11,854 nucleotides of DNA from an uncultured Succinatimonas sp. Its GTDB lineage: Bacteria > Pseudomonadota > Gammaproteobacteria > Enterobacterales > Succinivibrionaceae. Positions 1-7,608 of the stretch are shown in pieces. The notes beneath the pieces were generated by a model, which had not been told where the DNA came from, did not search any database, and was given only the letters and a program-made list of their open reading frames with translations. The number at the start of each line of letters is the position of its first letter. Position 1 is the first letter of the stretch. The translations under genes were made by a program, and so were the position numbers. Location: NCBI RefSeq assembly GCF_905203285.1, contig NZ_CAJKVK010000066.1, positions 1 to 11,854 of the forward strand. The letters are read 5' to 3'.

Positions 1-468
1 AAATTAAGTCCCACTGCTGATAATATTTATTTAATAAAAGCCTCAAGCAAACATCTACATAAATTCAAAAACATTCCCGCCTACACTAAAGCCACAGAAG
101 AAGAGTATGTTGACTTCATAAAAAATACTAAAATTCAATGTACAAAATGCGGACGTTATATGATTCCTTATATTATCTACCGCAATGACGGATTAAAGCG
201 CAGTATCTGCCCTTTTTGCGGAAAAACTTACAAATATTTCAGTCCATGCTTTATTGCTACTGCAATTTACAAAGATCCTCTGGCAAACGAAGTTATTGCT
301 ATTCGCCGATTTAGAGATGAATTTCTGTTCTCCTTTTTTATAGGACGAATGCTCATAAAAATTTACTATCGCTATTCTCCGAATTGTGCAAAACAAATTA
401 ACAAACACAAAATATTACATTTAATTCTAAAACCTATTTTAAATTTAATTGCATATATTTACGGATGA
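1..468 (+). CDS. Zinc-ribbon / CFI-box C-terminal domain protein, 5' partial
   Basis: The frame is open from the first base, with no ATG, GTG or TTG before codon 54, so the start lies outside the window; 155 residues are visible. Two CxxC pairs (C47/C50 in CTKC and C70/C73 in CPFC, numbered from the window edge) would form a zinc ribbon. A block follows at residues 83-130: CFIATAIY, then EVIAIRRFRDEFL, then GRMLIKIYYRYSP and an NCAKQI tail. I recognise this as the CFI-box motif, usually seen at protein C-termini with the pattern CFIATA-Y, E-V-LR-FRD, GR, YY-SP. The last 18 or so residues are hydrophobic and could be a membrane or sorting segment. The function of CFI-box proteins is not established, so I assign none. 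Starting at the internal ATG (160) would delete the first CxxC pair and is unlikely. Confidence 0.75.
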   Translation, partial: KLSPTADNIYLIKASSKHLHKFKNIPAYTKATEEEYVDFIKNTKIQCTKCGRYMIPYIIYRNDGLKRSICPFCGKTYKYFSPCFIATAIYKDPLANEVIAIRRFRDEFLFSFFIGRMLIKIYYRYSPNCAKQINKHKILHLILKPILNLIAYIYG

Positions 469-558
469 AAGCTTTTAGACACAATCAAAATGTTTAAATT
501 ATTTACGGATTCAGCAGCAAATTTAGTTGTCGATTTGAATCCCTCCGTTATCAAAATA

Positions 559-585
559 ATTGCTTATTACTATTTAATAAGTAAT
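559..585. repeat. 10-bp inverted repeat (hairpin)
   Basis: ATTGCTTATT (559-568) pairs with AATAAGTAAT (576-585) over 10 pairs with one G-U, leaving a 7-base loop. No T-tract follows on the plus strand, so it is a poor intrinsic terminator. It lies inside the possible DegV-like ORF, so the symmetry may be incidental. Confidence 0.4.
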
Positions 586-622
586 GTCTTATCTGCTGCT
601 TGTATTAAAAAAAAACAATTTT

Positions 623-651
623 TTGTTAAAAAGCCTCAATATTTATATTAA
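623..651 (+). promoter_or_regulatory. Candidate sigma-70 promoter for yebE
   Basis: TTGTTA (623-628) is followed after 17 bases by TATTAA (646-651); TATATT (644-649) is an overlapping alternative at 15 bases. This would place the transcription start about 100 bases ahead of yebE. The region is so AT-rich that such matches arise easily by chance, and TAAAAT at 679-684 is a competing -10 without a good -35. Confidence 0.25.
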
Positions 652-721
652 CAATCCTAGTTTTTTATTCATTTCAAGTAAAATATACACATGAACCTAA
701 ATATTGGTCACTGTTTAATGA

Positions 722-738
722 CACTGACATTGTCAGTG
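722..738. promoter_or_regulatory. Near-perfect palindrome upstream of yebE (operator or leader hairpin)
   Basis: CACTGACA-T-TGTCAGTG has 8-bp perfect arms around a single central base. It ends 23 bases before the yebE start codon and 10 bases before its ribosome binding site. A further half-site GTCACTG at 707-713 is the exact reverse complement of CAGTGAC at 734-740, so the leader can fold in two mutually exclusive ways. The symmetry and spacing suit a dimeric repressor operator; a loop of one base makes it less suitable as an RNA hairpin. The binding protein is unknown. Confidence 0.45.
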
Positions 739-761
739 ACAAAATACCTAAGGACGCTTAT

Positions 762-1499
762 ATGAAAGACTTATTTGAAGTATTAAAAGAGACTTTAAAC
801 ACCAGCAGCAAAGGATTGGGTAATACCGGAACCACAAACGGAGCAACTGGTCTTTTAGGATCTGCCGCAGTCGGAGGTTTACTTGCCGCACTATTTGGTG
901 GAAGCAAAGTATTAAAAGGCGTCGTTAAAGATACAGCTACCGTAGGCGGAGGCGCCATAGCCGGAGCTGTTGCATATAAAATTTTCCAGAAATGGGTTCA
1001 AAACAAAAACGGAAATGCTCAAGCGCAGCCTATTACCACCCAAGGAACCAATAAAGGCATCAGCGGTGCCGGTTTTACAGATCCCAACCATAATCTAACT
1101 CAGGAAGAAGGTGTTATTTCTGCAGGAGCAGATGACCGTGATGCTTTATTATTAATAGAAGCAATGATCTTTGCTGCAAGAGCCGACGGACATATTGACG
1201 AACAAGAAAATGCCGCCATTTTAAAAGCAACCCAATCTTTCAGTACTGATTCAAACTTTAATGATGTTGTTCAGATTTTCTTACAAAAACCGTTAGATCC
1301 TATTGATTTAGCTTCAAGAATTGCAAGCTATGATCAAGGTCTTGACGTTTATCGACTGTCTGCCTCTGTTATTTCACCCGACTCTTTTATGGAAAAAGCT
1401 TATCTGGAAGGCTTAGCAAAAGCCCTAAGAATAAGTGATGAAGAGCGTGAAAAACTCAATCAGGAAGCAAAAGCTCTACGTGAAGAGTTAATGTCTTAA
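762..1499 (+). CDS. yebE: YebE-like inner membrane protein, DUF533 with TerB-like domain
   Basis: The protein has 245 residues and the YebE/DUF533 layout. A short amphipathic N-terminus comes first, then a glycine/alanine-rich hydrophobic part (about 29-46 and 61-74, including VGGGAIAGAV), a low-complexity linker (82-110), and a C-terminal all-helical TerB-like domain (about 125-240). The hallmark acidic motif AARADGHIDEQE is at 139-150, followed by QKPLDP (175-180) and FMEKAYL (209-215), which match the E. coli YebE pattern QPLDP and FMERSYL. It is probably anchored in the inner membrane with the TerB part in the cytoplasm. The biochemical role is unknown; in E. coli yebE is reported as a Cpx envelope-stress target, but I see no clear CpxR box (GTAAA-N5-GTAAA) here. 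TAAGGA at 749-754 supports the ATG at 762. It is longer than E. coli YebE, mainly in the linker. Confidence 0.85.
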   Translation: MKDLFEVLKETLNTSSKGLGNTGTTNGATGLLGSAAVGGLLAALFGGSKVLKGVVKDTATVGGGAIAGAVAYKIFQKWVQNKNGNAQAQPITTQGTNKGISGAGFTDPNHNLTQEEGVISAGADDRDALLLIEAMIFAARADGHIDEQENAAILKATQSFSTDSNFNDVVQIFLQKPLDPIDLASRIASYDQGLDVYRLSASVISPDSFMEKAYLEGLAKALRISDEEREKLNQEAKALREELMS

Positions 1500-1510
1500 C
1501 TTTTACTACT

Positions 1511-1539
1511 CTTTTTAAAGACAGAAATCTTCTAAAAAG
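1511..1539. repeat. Hairpin in the yebE 3' region
   Basis: CTTTTTA (1511-1517) and AAGA (1518-1521) pair with TCTT (1528-1531) and TAAAAAG (1533-1539), with one bulged base and a 6-base loop. No T-run follows, so it is not a classical terminator; it may protect the mRNA 3' end ahead of the terminator at 1565. Confidence 0.35.
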
Positions 1540-1564
1540 GATAGTTAAAAAAATTTCTATTTAT

Positions 1565-1590
1565 AAAGGCGGAGTTGCTTCCGCCTTTTT
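1565..1590. terminator. Rho-independent terminator shared by yebE and hrpA
   Basis: AAAGGCGGA (1565-1573) pairs with TCCGCCTTT (1580-1588) around the 6-base loop GTTGCT, and five T's (1586-1590) end the plus-strand signal. On the minus strand the same stem lies directly after the hrpA stop codon (1591-1589) and is followed by an AT-rich run, so it probably works in both directions between these convergent genes. Confidence 0.85.
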
Positions 1591-4500
1591 ATCGCATGGG
1601 AGGAAAATCCTTCACAATTCTTTGAAGTTCCTGATAAATTCTTTTATCAGATATCGGTCCTTTAACTCCAATTTGTTGAGCAAAATAAGATACTCGTAAT
1701 TCTTCCAACATCCATTTAACATTTATCAGATCAAGCGGTTTGTGATCTTTAGGATAACGGGTGATTACTCCGTTATAAGCATCTTTAAGATCATCTAATT
1801 TTCTTAAATAAGAAAGATCACGATTTACATCTCTTGATACCTTTTTAATTCTTTCAATTGCCGCTTCCAGGTAACGCGGTATTTCTTTCAATCGTTCAAA
1901 ACCCGTATCACAAATAAAACCTTTATAAACAAGCCCATCCAGTTGAGAGCTGACATCAGAGTAAGATCTGGCAGTATCTAAAGTAATTTTCCCTTTCAGC
2001 AACCGCTTTAATTCATGGGCTTTATACAAAATTTGTTCTACAACCTGCGCTATTTCAAGAGCGGTATCGTTTAAATCAGCTCGCACTTTTTCTTTTAAAG
2101 ACATAAATGCGTCTTCATCCCATACGTTTCCGCCGTTTTTCTCCATAATATAATCAATGGACGCCAGAAAAAGATCATGAATTAAATCCTTTACTGTTCC
2201 AAGCGGTTGGTAATACATTGAAAGCTTGGCTTTATTCGGTAAATGAGTCTCTAAATAAGAAGTGGGATCTTTTAATGACAAAGCCAACAATTTACGTAAA
2301 CCAGACTTCATTGCAAGCTGCTGTTTATCTTGACTTTCATAAAGCTCAAGAGCAACGGAAGATCCTTTATCCGTAAGTGCCGGATATGCTGTTATTTCAA
2401 GCGATCCTTGTTTACTTACTTTTTCTTTTTTTATTGTTCCGAAATTCCAAACAGTTGATTCTTTAACGGGCTTATGGAGTTTTACTACTTTTTGCAGCGC
2501 CTCTTTAGACAAATCCTGAAACTTTTCACGCAATGACGCAAAATTCTTTGAAAAAGCCAGTTCCTTGCCATTTATATCTTCGATTATGTATGTCATGAAC
2601 AAATGCTTAGGAATTGCCGACAAATCAAAATCATCAGCTGTTACCAACTCACCGCCCATACGCGTCAATTCTTTTGCTGTCTTTACATAAATATTACCGT
2701 CATACGGAGTGAGACTTTGTTCCAAAGCTAATGCAAAATTAGGGGCAGGAATAAGGTTACGTCTTAATTTTTTAGGCAATGAACGAATAAGCTCCGCATA
2801 AAATTCAGACAGCAGTCCTGGTATTTGCCAAGCAAACTCATCAGGATTAATTTGATTTATGACTGTCAGCGGAATATGTACACAAACACCGTCTTTAGGC
2901 TCTGACGGATCAAAGATATAACTTAATTTAAGTTTTAATCCGCCATGCTGCCAATTTTCAGGAAATTCAGATTCATTAACTTTATCTAAATTATCTTTTG
3001 CTAAATCTTCAAGCTGAAAATCCAAAAAATGAGGATTATTCTTTTTTTCTTTATTCCACCATTTATCAAAGTGTCTTATAGTGACAATATCTTGAGGCAG
3101 TCTTTCATCGTAAAAGGCCTCCATGGTTTTATCATCAACTAATAAATCCCTGCGGCGTACTTTTTCCTCAACATGCTCTATTTCATCAATAAGAGCCAAA
3201 TTATGTTCTAAAAAATCATACCTTTTTAAGACTTCTCCAGTTACCAAACCATCACGAATGAGAAGTTCACGGCATAACTTTCTATCAACATCCGTGTACA
3301 GGACCTGACGTGCTGTAACGATAGGCAAGCCGTAAAGAGTCAAAGACAAAGAAGCTTGGACTGCTCCGGCTTTTTTAGACCAATGCGGCTCGGCATATTT
3401 GCGTTTTATTAAGTGAGCTCCTACGTGCTCTGTCCACAGAGGATCAATTACAGCAACAGTTCTTGCAAAAAGCCTCGATGTTTCACTTAACTCCGCTGCA
3501 CAAATCCATTTAGGCTTTTTCTTTGCTAATTTCGATCCCGGGAAAATTACAAATTTTATTCCGCGAGCTCCTAGATATCCGTCACCGGACGATTCAAGCA
3601 TACCTAGTTGAGACAACAAGCCGGACAACACAGATCGATGAATTGATTCGTAATCAGAATCAACCTCATTGATTTTAAAATCCAATGTTTTACAAGTCGC
3701 TTTTAATTGTCGATAAACATCAAACCACTCACGAACGCGTAAATAAGAAATAAACTCTTTTTTAAGCTGTTTTTTAAAAGCAGACGTAGATAATTCTTTT
3801 TGTAATGAGGTTAAATATTCATACAGTTTTATATAGCTTAAAAAGTCTGACTTATCATCATTAAAACGACTATGAAAATTATCTGCTGCTTCTTTTTTAT
3901 CCAGAGGTCTTTCTCTTGGATCCATAACCGCAAGTCCGGAAACAATGATCAGCAGTTCTTTTACGCAATGATAAGATGAAGATTCAAGCAACATACGCGC
4001 TAATCTAGGGTCAGCCGGAATCTTAGACAGATACTGTCCTATTTTGCTTAATTCAATATCATTAAAACTTTGCTTTGAGGCAGTTTGTATGGCTCCAAGC
4101 TCATCAAGAAGGCGCATACCGTCACTTATCTGCCTATCGGACGGAGCGTCAATAAAAGGAAATTTTCTGATATCACCAAGTCTTAACGCAATCATTTGCA
4201 AAATTACAGATGCAAGATTGGTACGCAAAATTTCAGGATCCGTATATTCAGGACGAGAATTAAAATCATCCTCTGAATAAAGACGAACACATATACCATC
4301 ACTGACGCGACCGCAGCGTCCTTTTCTTTGGTTTGCACTTGCCTGAGAAATACGCTCAACAGGTAATCTTTGTACTTTAGTTTTTGCCGAGTATCTTCTT
4401 ATACGGGCAAGACCCGGATCAATAACATATTTTATTCCCGGAACGGTAAGTGAAGTCTCAGCCACATTAGTTGCAAGAACTATACGAACACCGGTATGTT

Positions 4501-5572
4501 CCGTAAAAATTTTATTTTGTTCAGCTGTAGCCAAACGCGCAAACAATGGCAGAATTTCAGTATTTTTTAAATTAGATCTTCGTAAAAACGCGCTTGTTTC
4601 CATAATGTCGCGTTCTCCCGGTAAAAATACTAAAACATCACCTGGACCTTCCTGCTGCAAAAATTTAAAAGCTTTTAAAATAGCATGATTTAAATCTAAT
4701 ATTTCGTCTTCACTTTCATCATTGAGCTCATCATTTTCTTCTATTTCACGAACCAAAGGCATGTAGACGACATCAACAGGGAAAGTACGACCGGAAACTT
4801 CAATTATCGGAGCATCATTAAAATGTTTCGAAAAGCGTTCCGGATCAATTGTTGCTGAAGTAATAATAAGTTTTAATTCAGGGCGTACTTTTAAAATCCT
4901 TTTTATGTATCCTAAAAGAAAATCAATATTTAAAGAGCGTTCGTGGGCCTCGTCAATAATGATGCAGTCATAATTTAAAAGCAGACGATCACTTGCCGTT
5001 TCAGCAAGTAATATACCGTCGGTCATAAGTTTTATATAAGAGTGCTCGGATCCCAAATCCGTAAAACGCACTTTATAGCCGACACTTTTTCCCAAGGTTT
5101 CATGTAATTCATCTGCAATACGGGCTGCTACCGCACGTGCAGCTATTCTTCTTGGTTGGGTATGTCCAATATATCCTTTGATACCCAATCCCGCTTCAAG
5201 ACACATCTTGGGGATCTGCGTCGTTTTACCTGAACCTGTTTCACCGGCAATAATAACTACCTGATTAGATTTTATTGCTGAAATAATTTCATCTTTTTTA
5301 AGACTTACCGGTAAATTTTCATCAAAGGAAAATTTAGGCTTTTGATCTATTCTTGTTTTTATTTCATTTTGAGCTTCAATAAGCTTCAATAAAAAAGTGT
5401 CTTTTTCATTGTCAAAGACACTTTTTGGACTGTTTATAAGCTTTCTAAAGTCTCCTGACAAAATTCGGCGATTCTGATAGGAGACTTCATTCAATCGTTT
5501 TTTTACATCATCTAAAAATGACTTATCTATCCATTCATTTTTTTTATTATTTTCTGTTTTTTTCTCAAGCAT
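1589..5572 (-). CDS. hrpA: ATP-dependent RNA helicase HrpA (DEAH box)
   Basis: A DEAH/RHA helicase of 1327 residues, close to E. coli HrpA (1300). Helicase core, numbered from the corrected start: Walker A GETGSGKT (110-117), TQPRR (139-143), Walker B DEAH (207-210), SAT (239-241), NVAETSLT (369-376) and arginine-finger motif QRKGRCGR (415-422). The winged-helix/ratchet and OB-fold regions follow, then the very long C-terminal part typical of HrpA (DUF3418). HrpA unwinds RNA in the cytoplasm and in E. coli is tied to resolving stalled or collided ribosomes and to fimbrial mRNA processing. The frame can be read back to a TTG at 5599, but ATG at 5572 (MLEKKTENN) is preferred: it gives an ATGCTTGA overlap with the stop of the upstream antiporter gene, which suggests translational coupling. 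There is no good ribosome binding site of its own. All motifs are intact. Confidence 0.95.
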   Translation of the reverse strand: MLEKKTENNKKNEWIDKSFLDDVKKRLNEVSYQNRRILSGDFRKLINSPKSVFDNEKDTFLLKLIEAQNEIKTRIDQKPKFSFDENLPVSLKKDEIISAIKSNQVVIIAGETGSGKTTQIPKMCLEAGLGIKGYIGHTQPRRIAARAVAARIADELHETLGKSVGYKVRFTDLGSEHSYIKLMTDGILLAETASDRLLLNYDCIIIDEAHERSLNIDFLLGYIKRILKVRPELKLIITSATIDPERFSKHFNDAPIIEVSGRTFPVDVVYMPLVREIEENDELNDESEDEILDLNHAILKAFKFLQQEGPGDVLVFLPGERDIMETSAFLRRSNLKNTEILPLFARLATAEQNKIFTEHTGVRIVLATNVAETSLTVPGIKYVIDPGLARIRRYSAKTKVQRLPVERISQASANQRKGRCGRVSDGICVRLYSEDDFNSRPEYTDPEILRTNLASVILQMIALRLGDIRKFPFIDAPSDRQISDGMRLLDELGAIQTASKQSFNDIELSKIGQYLSKIPADPRLARMLLESSSYHCVKELLIIVSGLAVMDPRERPLDKKEAADNFHSRFNDDKSDFLSYIKLYEYLTSLQKELSTSAFKKQLKKEFISYLRVREWFDVYRQLKATCKTLDFKINEVDSDYESIHRSVLSGLLSQLGMLESSGDGYLGARGIKFVIFPGSKLAKKKPKWICAAELSETSRLFARTVAVIDPLWTEHVGAHLIKRKYAEPHWSKKAGAVQASLSLTLYGLPIVTARQVLYTDVDRKLCRELLIRDGLVTGEVLKRYDFLEHNLALIDEIEHVEEKVRRRDLLVDDKTMEAFYDERLPQDIVTIRHFDKWWNKEKKNNPHFLDFQLEDLAKDNLDKVNESEFPENWQHGGLKLKLSYIFDPSEPKDGVCVHIPLTVINQINPDEFAWQIPGLLSEFYAELIRSLPKKLRRNLIPAPNFALALEQSLTPYDGNIYVKTAKELTRMGGELVTADDFDLSAIPKHLFMTYIIEDINGKELAFSKNFASLREKFQDLSKEALQKVVKLHKPVKESTVWNFGTIKKEKVSKQGSLEITAYPALTDKGSSVALELYESQDKQQLAMKSGLRKLLALSLKDPTSYLETHLPNKAKLSMYYQPLGTVKDLIHDLFLASIDYIMEKNGGNVWDEDAFMSLKEKVRADLNDTALEIAQVVEQILYKAHELKRLLKGKITLDTARSYSDVSSQLDGLVYKGFICDTGFERLKEIPRYLEAAIERIKKVSRDVNRDLSYLRKLDDLKDAYNGVITRYPKDHKPLDLINVKWMLEELRVSYFAQQIGVKGPISDKRIYQELQRIVKDFPPMR

Positions 5573-7313
5573 GATTAATATCGTAAGTTTCTGGTACAAG
5601 TTTAGTCAGACCGACTTTATTGACTTTATCGCCTGACATTTCAACGACAGTCAAACGCACGTCAATAAGAGAAATACTTTCACCGGTCTCAGCAAATCCG
5701 CCGATATGATAATCCATAAATTCAGATAAATTCATATCTTCTTCAAATGAAGTCAGCTCAATTCCATACGCTTTTGACAGCTCACTCATTTTCTCACTGC
5801 CGTTTAAAATGATATCGCCAGTATAACGCTCTAAATATTTAGGCGGCTTATCTTGAGCAAATACCGAATTAAATAGAATTTCATCAGTACTATGTCCGAT
5901 AACGCTTACAATATCTCCTCGCTTTAACTGCAAATCACCCTGAGCTTTTAAGATATGACTGTCCCTGAATATTGCAGCAATGCGTGAACGCTTGGGGAAT
6001 CTTAAAGAGCGAAGAGACACTCCTTCCATTCCCTCGCGTTTTATCTCATAGTTATATAAAGCAAAGTCATCAGAAACTAAAATGCCCAACTCGGATTTAT
6101 TAATAGGAGCGTCTGAAGCCGGTGCATAAACCTTAAATAATTTTGCGGAAACGACTAAAGAAGCCCCCTGCACCAATAACGAGAACAAAACTACAATGAA
6201 GGCTACATTAAAATAAAGCTGAGCATCAGGAACGCCCTTCATAACAGGATATATAGCCAACACAATAGGTACGGAACCGCGTATTCCGACCCATGACATA
6301 AAAGCTATCTCTTTATTTGTGTAGCGTTTAAAAAACGGTTTAACGCACAAAAATACGGCAATAGGACGAGCAATAAAAGCCAAAACTAATGCGAGCATAA
6401 TGCCGGGCACGGCGTACTCAAGCATTTTATGCGGAGTTACTAACAAACCTAAGAGTAAAAATAAAGTTATCTGTGCAAGCCAAGTCAACCCTTCACCAAC
6501 AGGAAGAATGTAACTTAAAGGTCTTATATCCTGATTACCGATAAACATACCGATAATAAATATTGCCAAGAATCCTGAACCGCCCAAAGACGCAGTAACA
6601 GCAAAGCCGCATAAACCTATACCGAGAACCAGCAACATATATAAACCGGAACTGATATTGATCATCGGAATTACCAAACGAGCGAAGAAACCGAATGTGA
6701 CACCCAGGAAAATACCAATTAAAAATTGACTTAAAAAGATCATGGCAATTTGAACCGCACCGGTAGCTTCCTGATTTACCGCTGAAATAAGTACCACGGT
6801 AAGCAAAATCGCCATAGGATCGTTAGTTGCAGATTCAATTTGCAAAGTGGAACTGATTCGCTCTTTTAAATGGACTCCGCCGTTTCCCAACAATGAAAAC
6901 ACAGCTGCAGCATCAGTTGAACCGACGATTGAACCGACAAGCATTGCTTCAACAATAGTAAGATCAAAAAGCCAATAAGCTCCCAATCCGGTAATTGCCG
7001 AAGTAAACACAACACCTATTGTCGCCAATAAAACCGACTCTGATGCAACAGATCTGAATGTTCTGAAATTGGTACGCAATCCTCCGTCAAGCAATATAAC
7101 GGCCAACATTAAGTTTGCTATAAAGTAAGCTGAAGAATAATCGTTATAAACGATATGGAAAAAAATGCCGTCCTCGCCCGATAACATACCGATAGCTAAA
7201 AACAACAGCAAAATCGGCGTTCCGAAAACAGCAGAAAGTTTACTTGCTAAAATAGCAATAGTTAAAAGCAAACCTCCGATAAAAAAGACGTAATTAATGT
7301 CAATATTGGCCAC
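5565..7313 (-). CDS. nhaP2: K+/H+ antiporter, NhaP2/CvrA type (CPA1 family)
   Basis: The protein has 582 residues, against 578 in E. coli NhaP2. The first 390 or so are a string of about 12-13 hydrophobic segments with CPA1 motifs: PILLLFLAIGMLSGEDG (33-49), LLDGGLR (74-80), GSTDAAAVFSLL (131-142), ESATNDPMA (160-168, carrying the conserved ND pair of the ion site) and WVGIRGSVPI (341-350). A cytoplasmic TrkA-C/RCK_C domain (about 408-487, ending in KRGDIVSVIG) and a C-terminal CorC/HlyC-like part (about 500-582) follow, as in NhaP2. It exchanges cytoplasmic K+ for protons at the inner membrane and serves K+/pH and volume homeostasis. The start is GTG at 7313; CAGGA (minus strand, 7328-7324) lies 10 bases upstream. 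Its stop overlaps the hrpA start by 8 bases, so both are probably co-transcribed from the divergent spacer. Confidence 0.92.
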   Translation of the reverse strand: MANIDINYVFFIGGLLLTIAILASKLSAVFGTPILLLFLAIGMLSGEDGIFFHIVYNDYSSAYFIANLMLAVILLDGGLRTNFRTFRSVASESVLLATIGVVFTSAITGLGAYWLFDLTIVEAMLVGSIVGSTDAAAVFSLLGNGGVHLKERISSTLQIESATNDPMAILLTVVLISAVNQEATGAVQIAMIFLSQFLIGIFLGVTFGFFARLVIPMINISSGLYMLLVLGIGLCGFAVTASLGGSGFLAIFIIGMFIGNQDIRPLSYILPVGEGLTWLAQITLFLLLGLLVTPHKMLEYAVPGIMLALVLAFIARPIAVFLCVKPFFKRYTNKEIAFMSWVGIRGSVPIVLAIYPVMKGVPDAQLYFNVAFIVVLFSLLVQGASLVVSAKLFKVYAPASDAPINKSELGILVSDDFALYNYEIKREGMEGVSLRSLRFPKRSRIAAIFRDSHILKAQGDLQLKRGDIVSVIGHSTDEILFNSVFAQDKPPKYLERYTGDIILNGSEKMSELSKAYGIELTSFEEDMNLSEFMDYHIGGFAETGESISLIDVRLTVVEMSGDKVNKVGLTKLVPETYDINHA

Positions 7314-7482
7314 TCTGGTATATTCCTGAAAAAAGGGGGAGAAACAAAAAAGATCGCACTATATTAAAGGATAAAAATAATATTTTTGAGTATGTTTGAT
7401 AAAAATTTTTAACAAGGTCATAAAAAAAATTTTAACACTTTAAAATCAAACAATTAATTATTAATATCCGATTTTGCCGACA

Positions 7483-7517
7483 GACGAAGCTGCACCATAT
7501 CTAAAAGCAGCAGCGTC
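7483..7517. repeat. Imperfect inverted repeat upstream of the asnB promoter
   Basis: GACG (7483-7486) and GCTGC (7489-7493) pair with GCAGC (7507-7511) and CGTC (7514-7517) across a 2x2 internal loop and a 13-base loop. It lies about 30 bases upstream of the asnB -35 in an otherwise AT-rich spacer. It could be a regulator site; no known consensus is recognised. Confidence 0.35.
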
Positions 7518-7545
7518 CATTATCTATCATTGTTAATTTAAGTGT

Positions 7546-7574
7546 TTGCCCTGAAAGTTCGTCTAAGCTAAAAT
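7546..7574 (+). promoter_or_regulatory. Candidate sigma-70 promoter of asnB
   Basis: TTGCCC (7546-7551; 4 of 6 consensus bases) and TAAAAT (7569-7574; 5 of 6) are separated by exactly 17 bases. Transcription would start near 7581, leaving a 5' leader of about 28 bases that contains only the ribosome binding site. Confidence 0.55.
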
Positions 7575-7594
7575 CTACACATATTTTTTATTGT

Positions 7595-7600
7595 TAAGGA
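7595..7600 (+). promoter_or_regulatory. Ribosome binding site that fixes the asnB start
   Basis: TAAGGA ends 8 bases before ATG 7609. It lies inside the six-codon extension that begins at TTG 7591, which excludes the TTG and supports the start that gives Cys2. Confidence 0.85.
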
Positions 7601-7608
7601 TTTTTTCC

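Larger units (their letters stand above)
490..651 (+). pseudogene. 53-codon ORF resembling the N-terminus of a DegV-family protein (possible remnant)
   Basis: An ATG-started frame of 53 codons ends in TAA at 649-651. Its first residues read MFKLFTDSAANL, and residues 21-30 read IKIIAYYYLI. DegV fatty-acid-binding proteins start with a (T/V)DS(A/S)(A/C)(N/D)L motif, followed about 12-15 residues later by a strand of the type I-(K)-I-I-P-x-Y-x-x-x-(N/D)-G. Spacing and pattern fit, although the usual proline is alanine. Full DegV proteins are about 280 residues, so this would be a fragment with the rest lost and the C-terminal part degenerate. No clear ribosome binding site precedes it. The match is short and made by eye; a chance ORF or an unrelated small protein remains possible. 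Confidence 0.3.
7314..7608. promoter_or_regulatory. Divergent intergenic region between nhaP2 and asnB
   Basis: This 295-base, very AT-rich spacer must carry the promoters of both the nhaP2-hrpA unit and asnB. I see no gene in it. On the minus strand TATAGT (7363-7358) and the overlapping TAATAT (7366-7361) are -10-like, about 45 bases before the nhaP2 GTG, but neither has a good -35. A more GC-rich island at about 7468-7520 contains the imperfect hairpin listed separately. AGACGAA (7482-7488) recurs inverted as TTCGTCT (7558-7564), next to the asnB promoter. Confidence 0.6.

Noticed and set aside
525..552. tRNA-like 3' end (GTCGATTTGAATCCCTCCG), possibly a tRNA remnant or attachment site
   Set aside because: The stretch resembles a T-arm and acceptor end, but the T-stem does not pair, no D- or anticodon arm lies upstream and there is no matching direct repeat or integrase. 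The bases are also explained as codons of the DegV-like ORF.
5573..5599. Upstream extension of hrpA to a TTG at 5599
   Set aside because: It would overlap the antiporter gene by 35 bases with no ribosome binding site, while ATG 5572 gives a standard stop/start overlap.
7591..7608. Six-codon N-terminal extension of AsnB from TTG 7591
   Set aside because: The ribosome binding site lies within it, and the enzyme needs Cys2 at the mature N-terminus, which only ATG 7609 provides.
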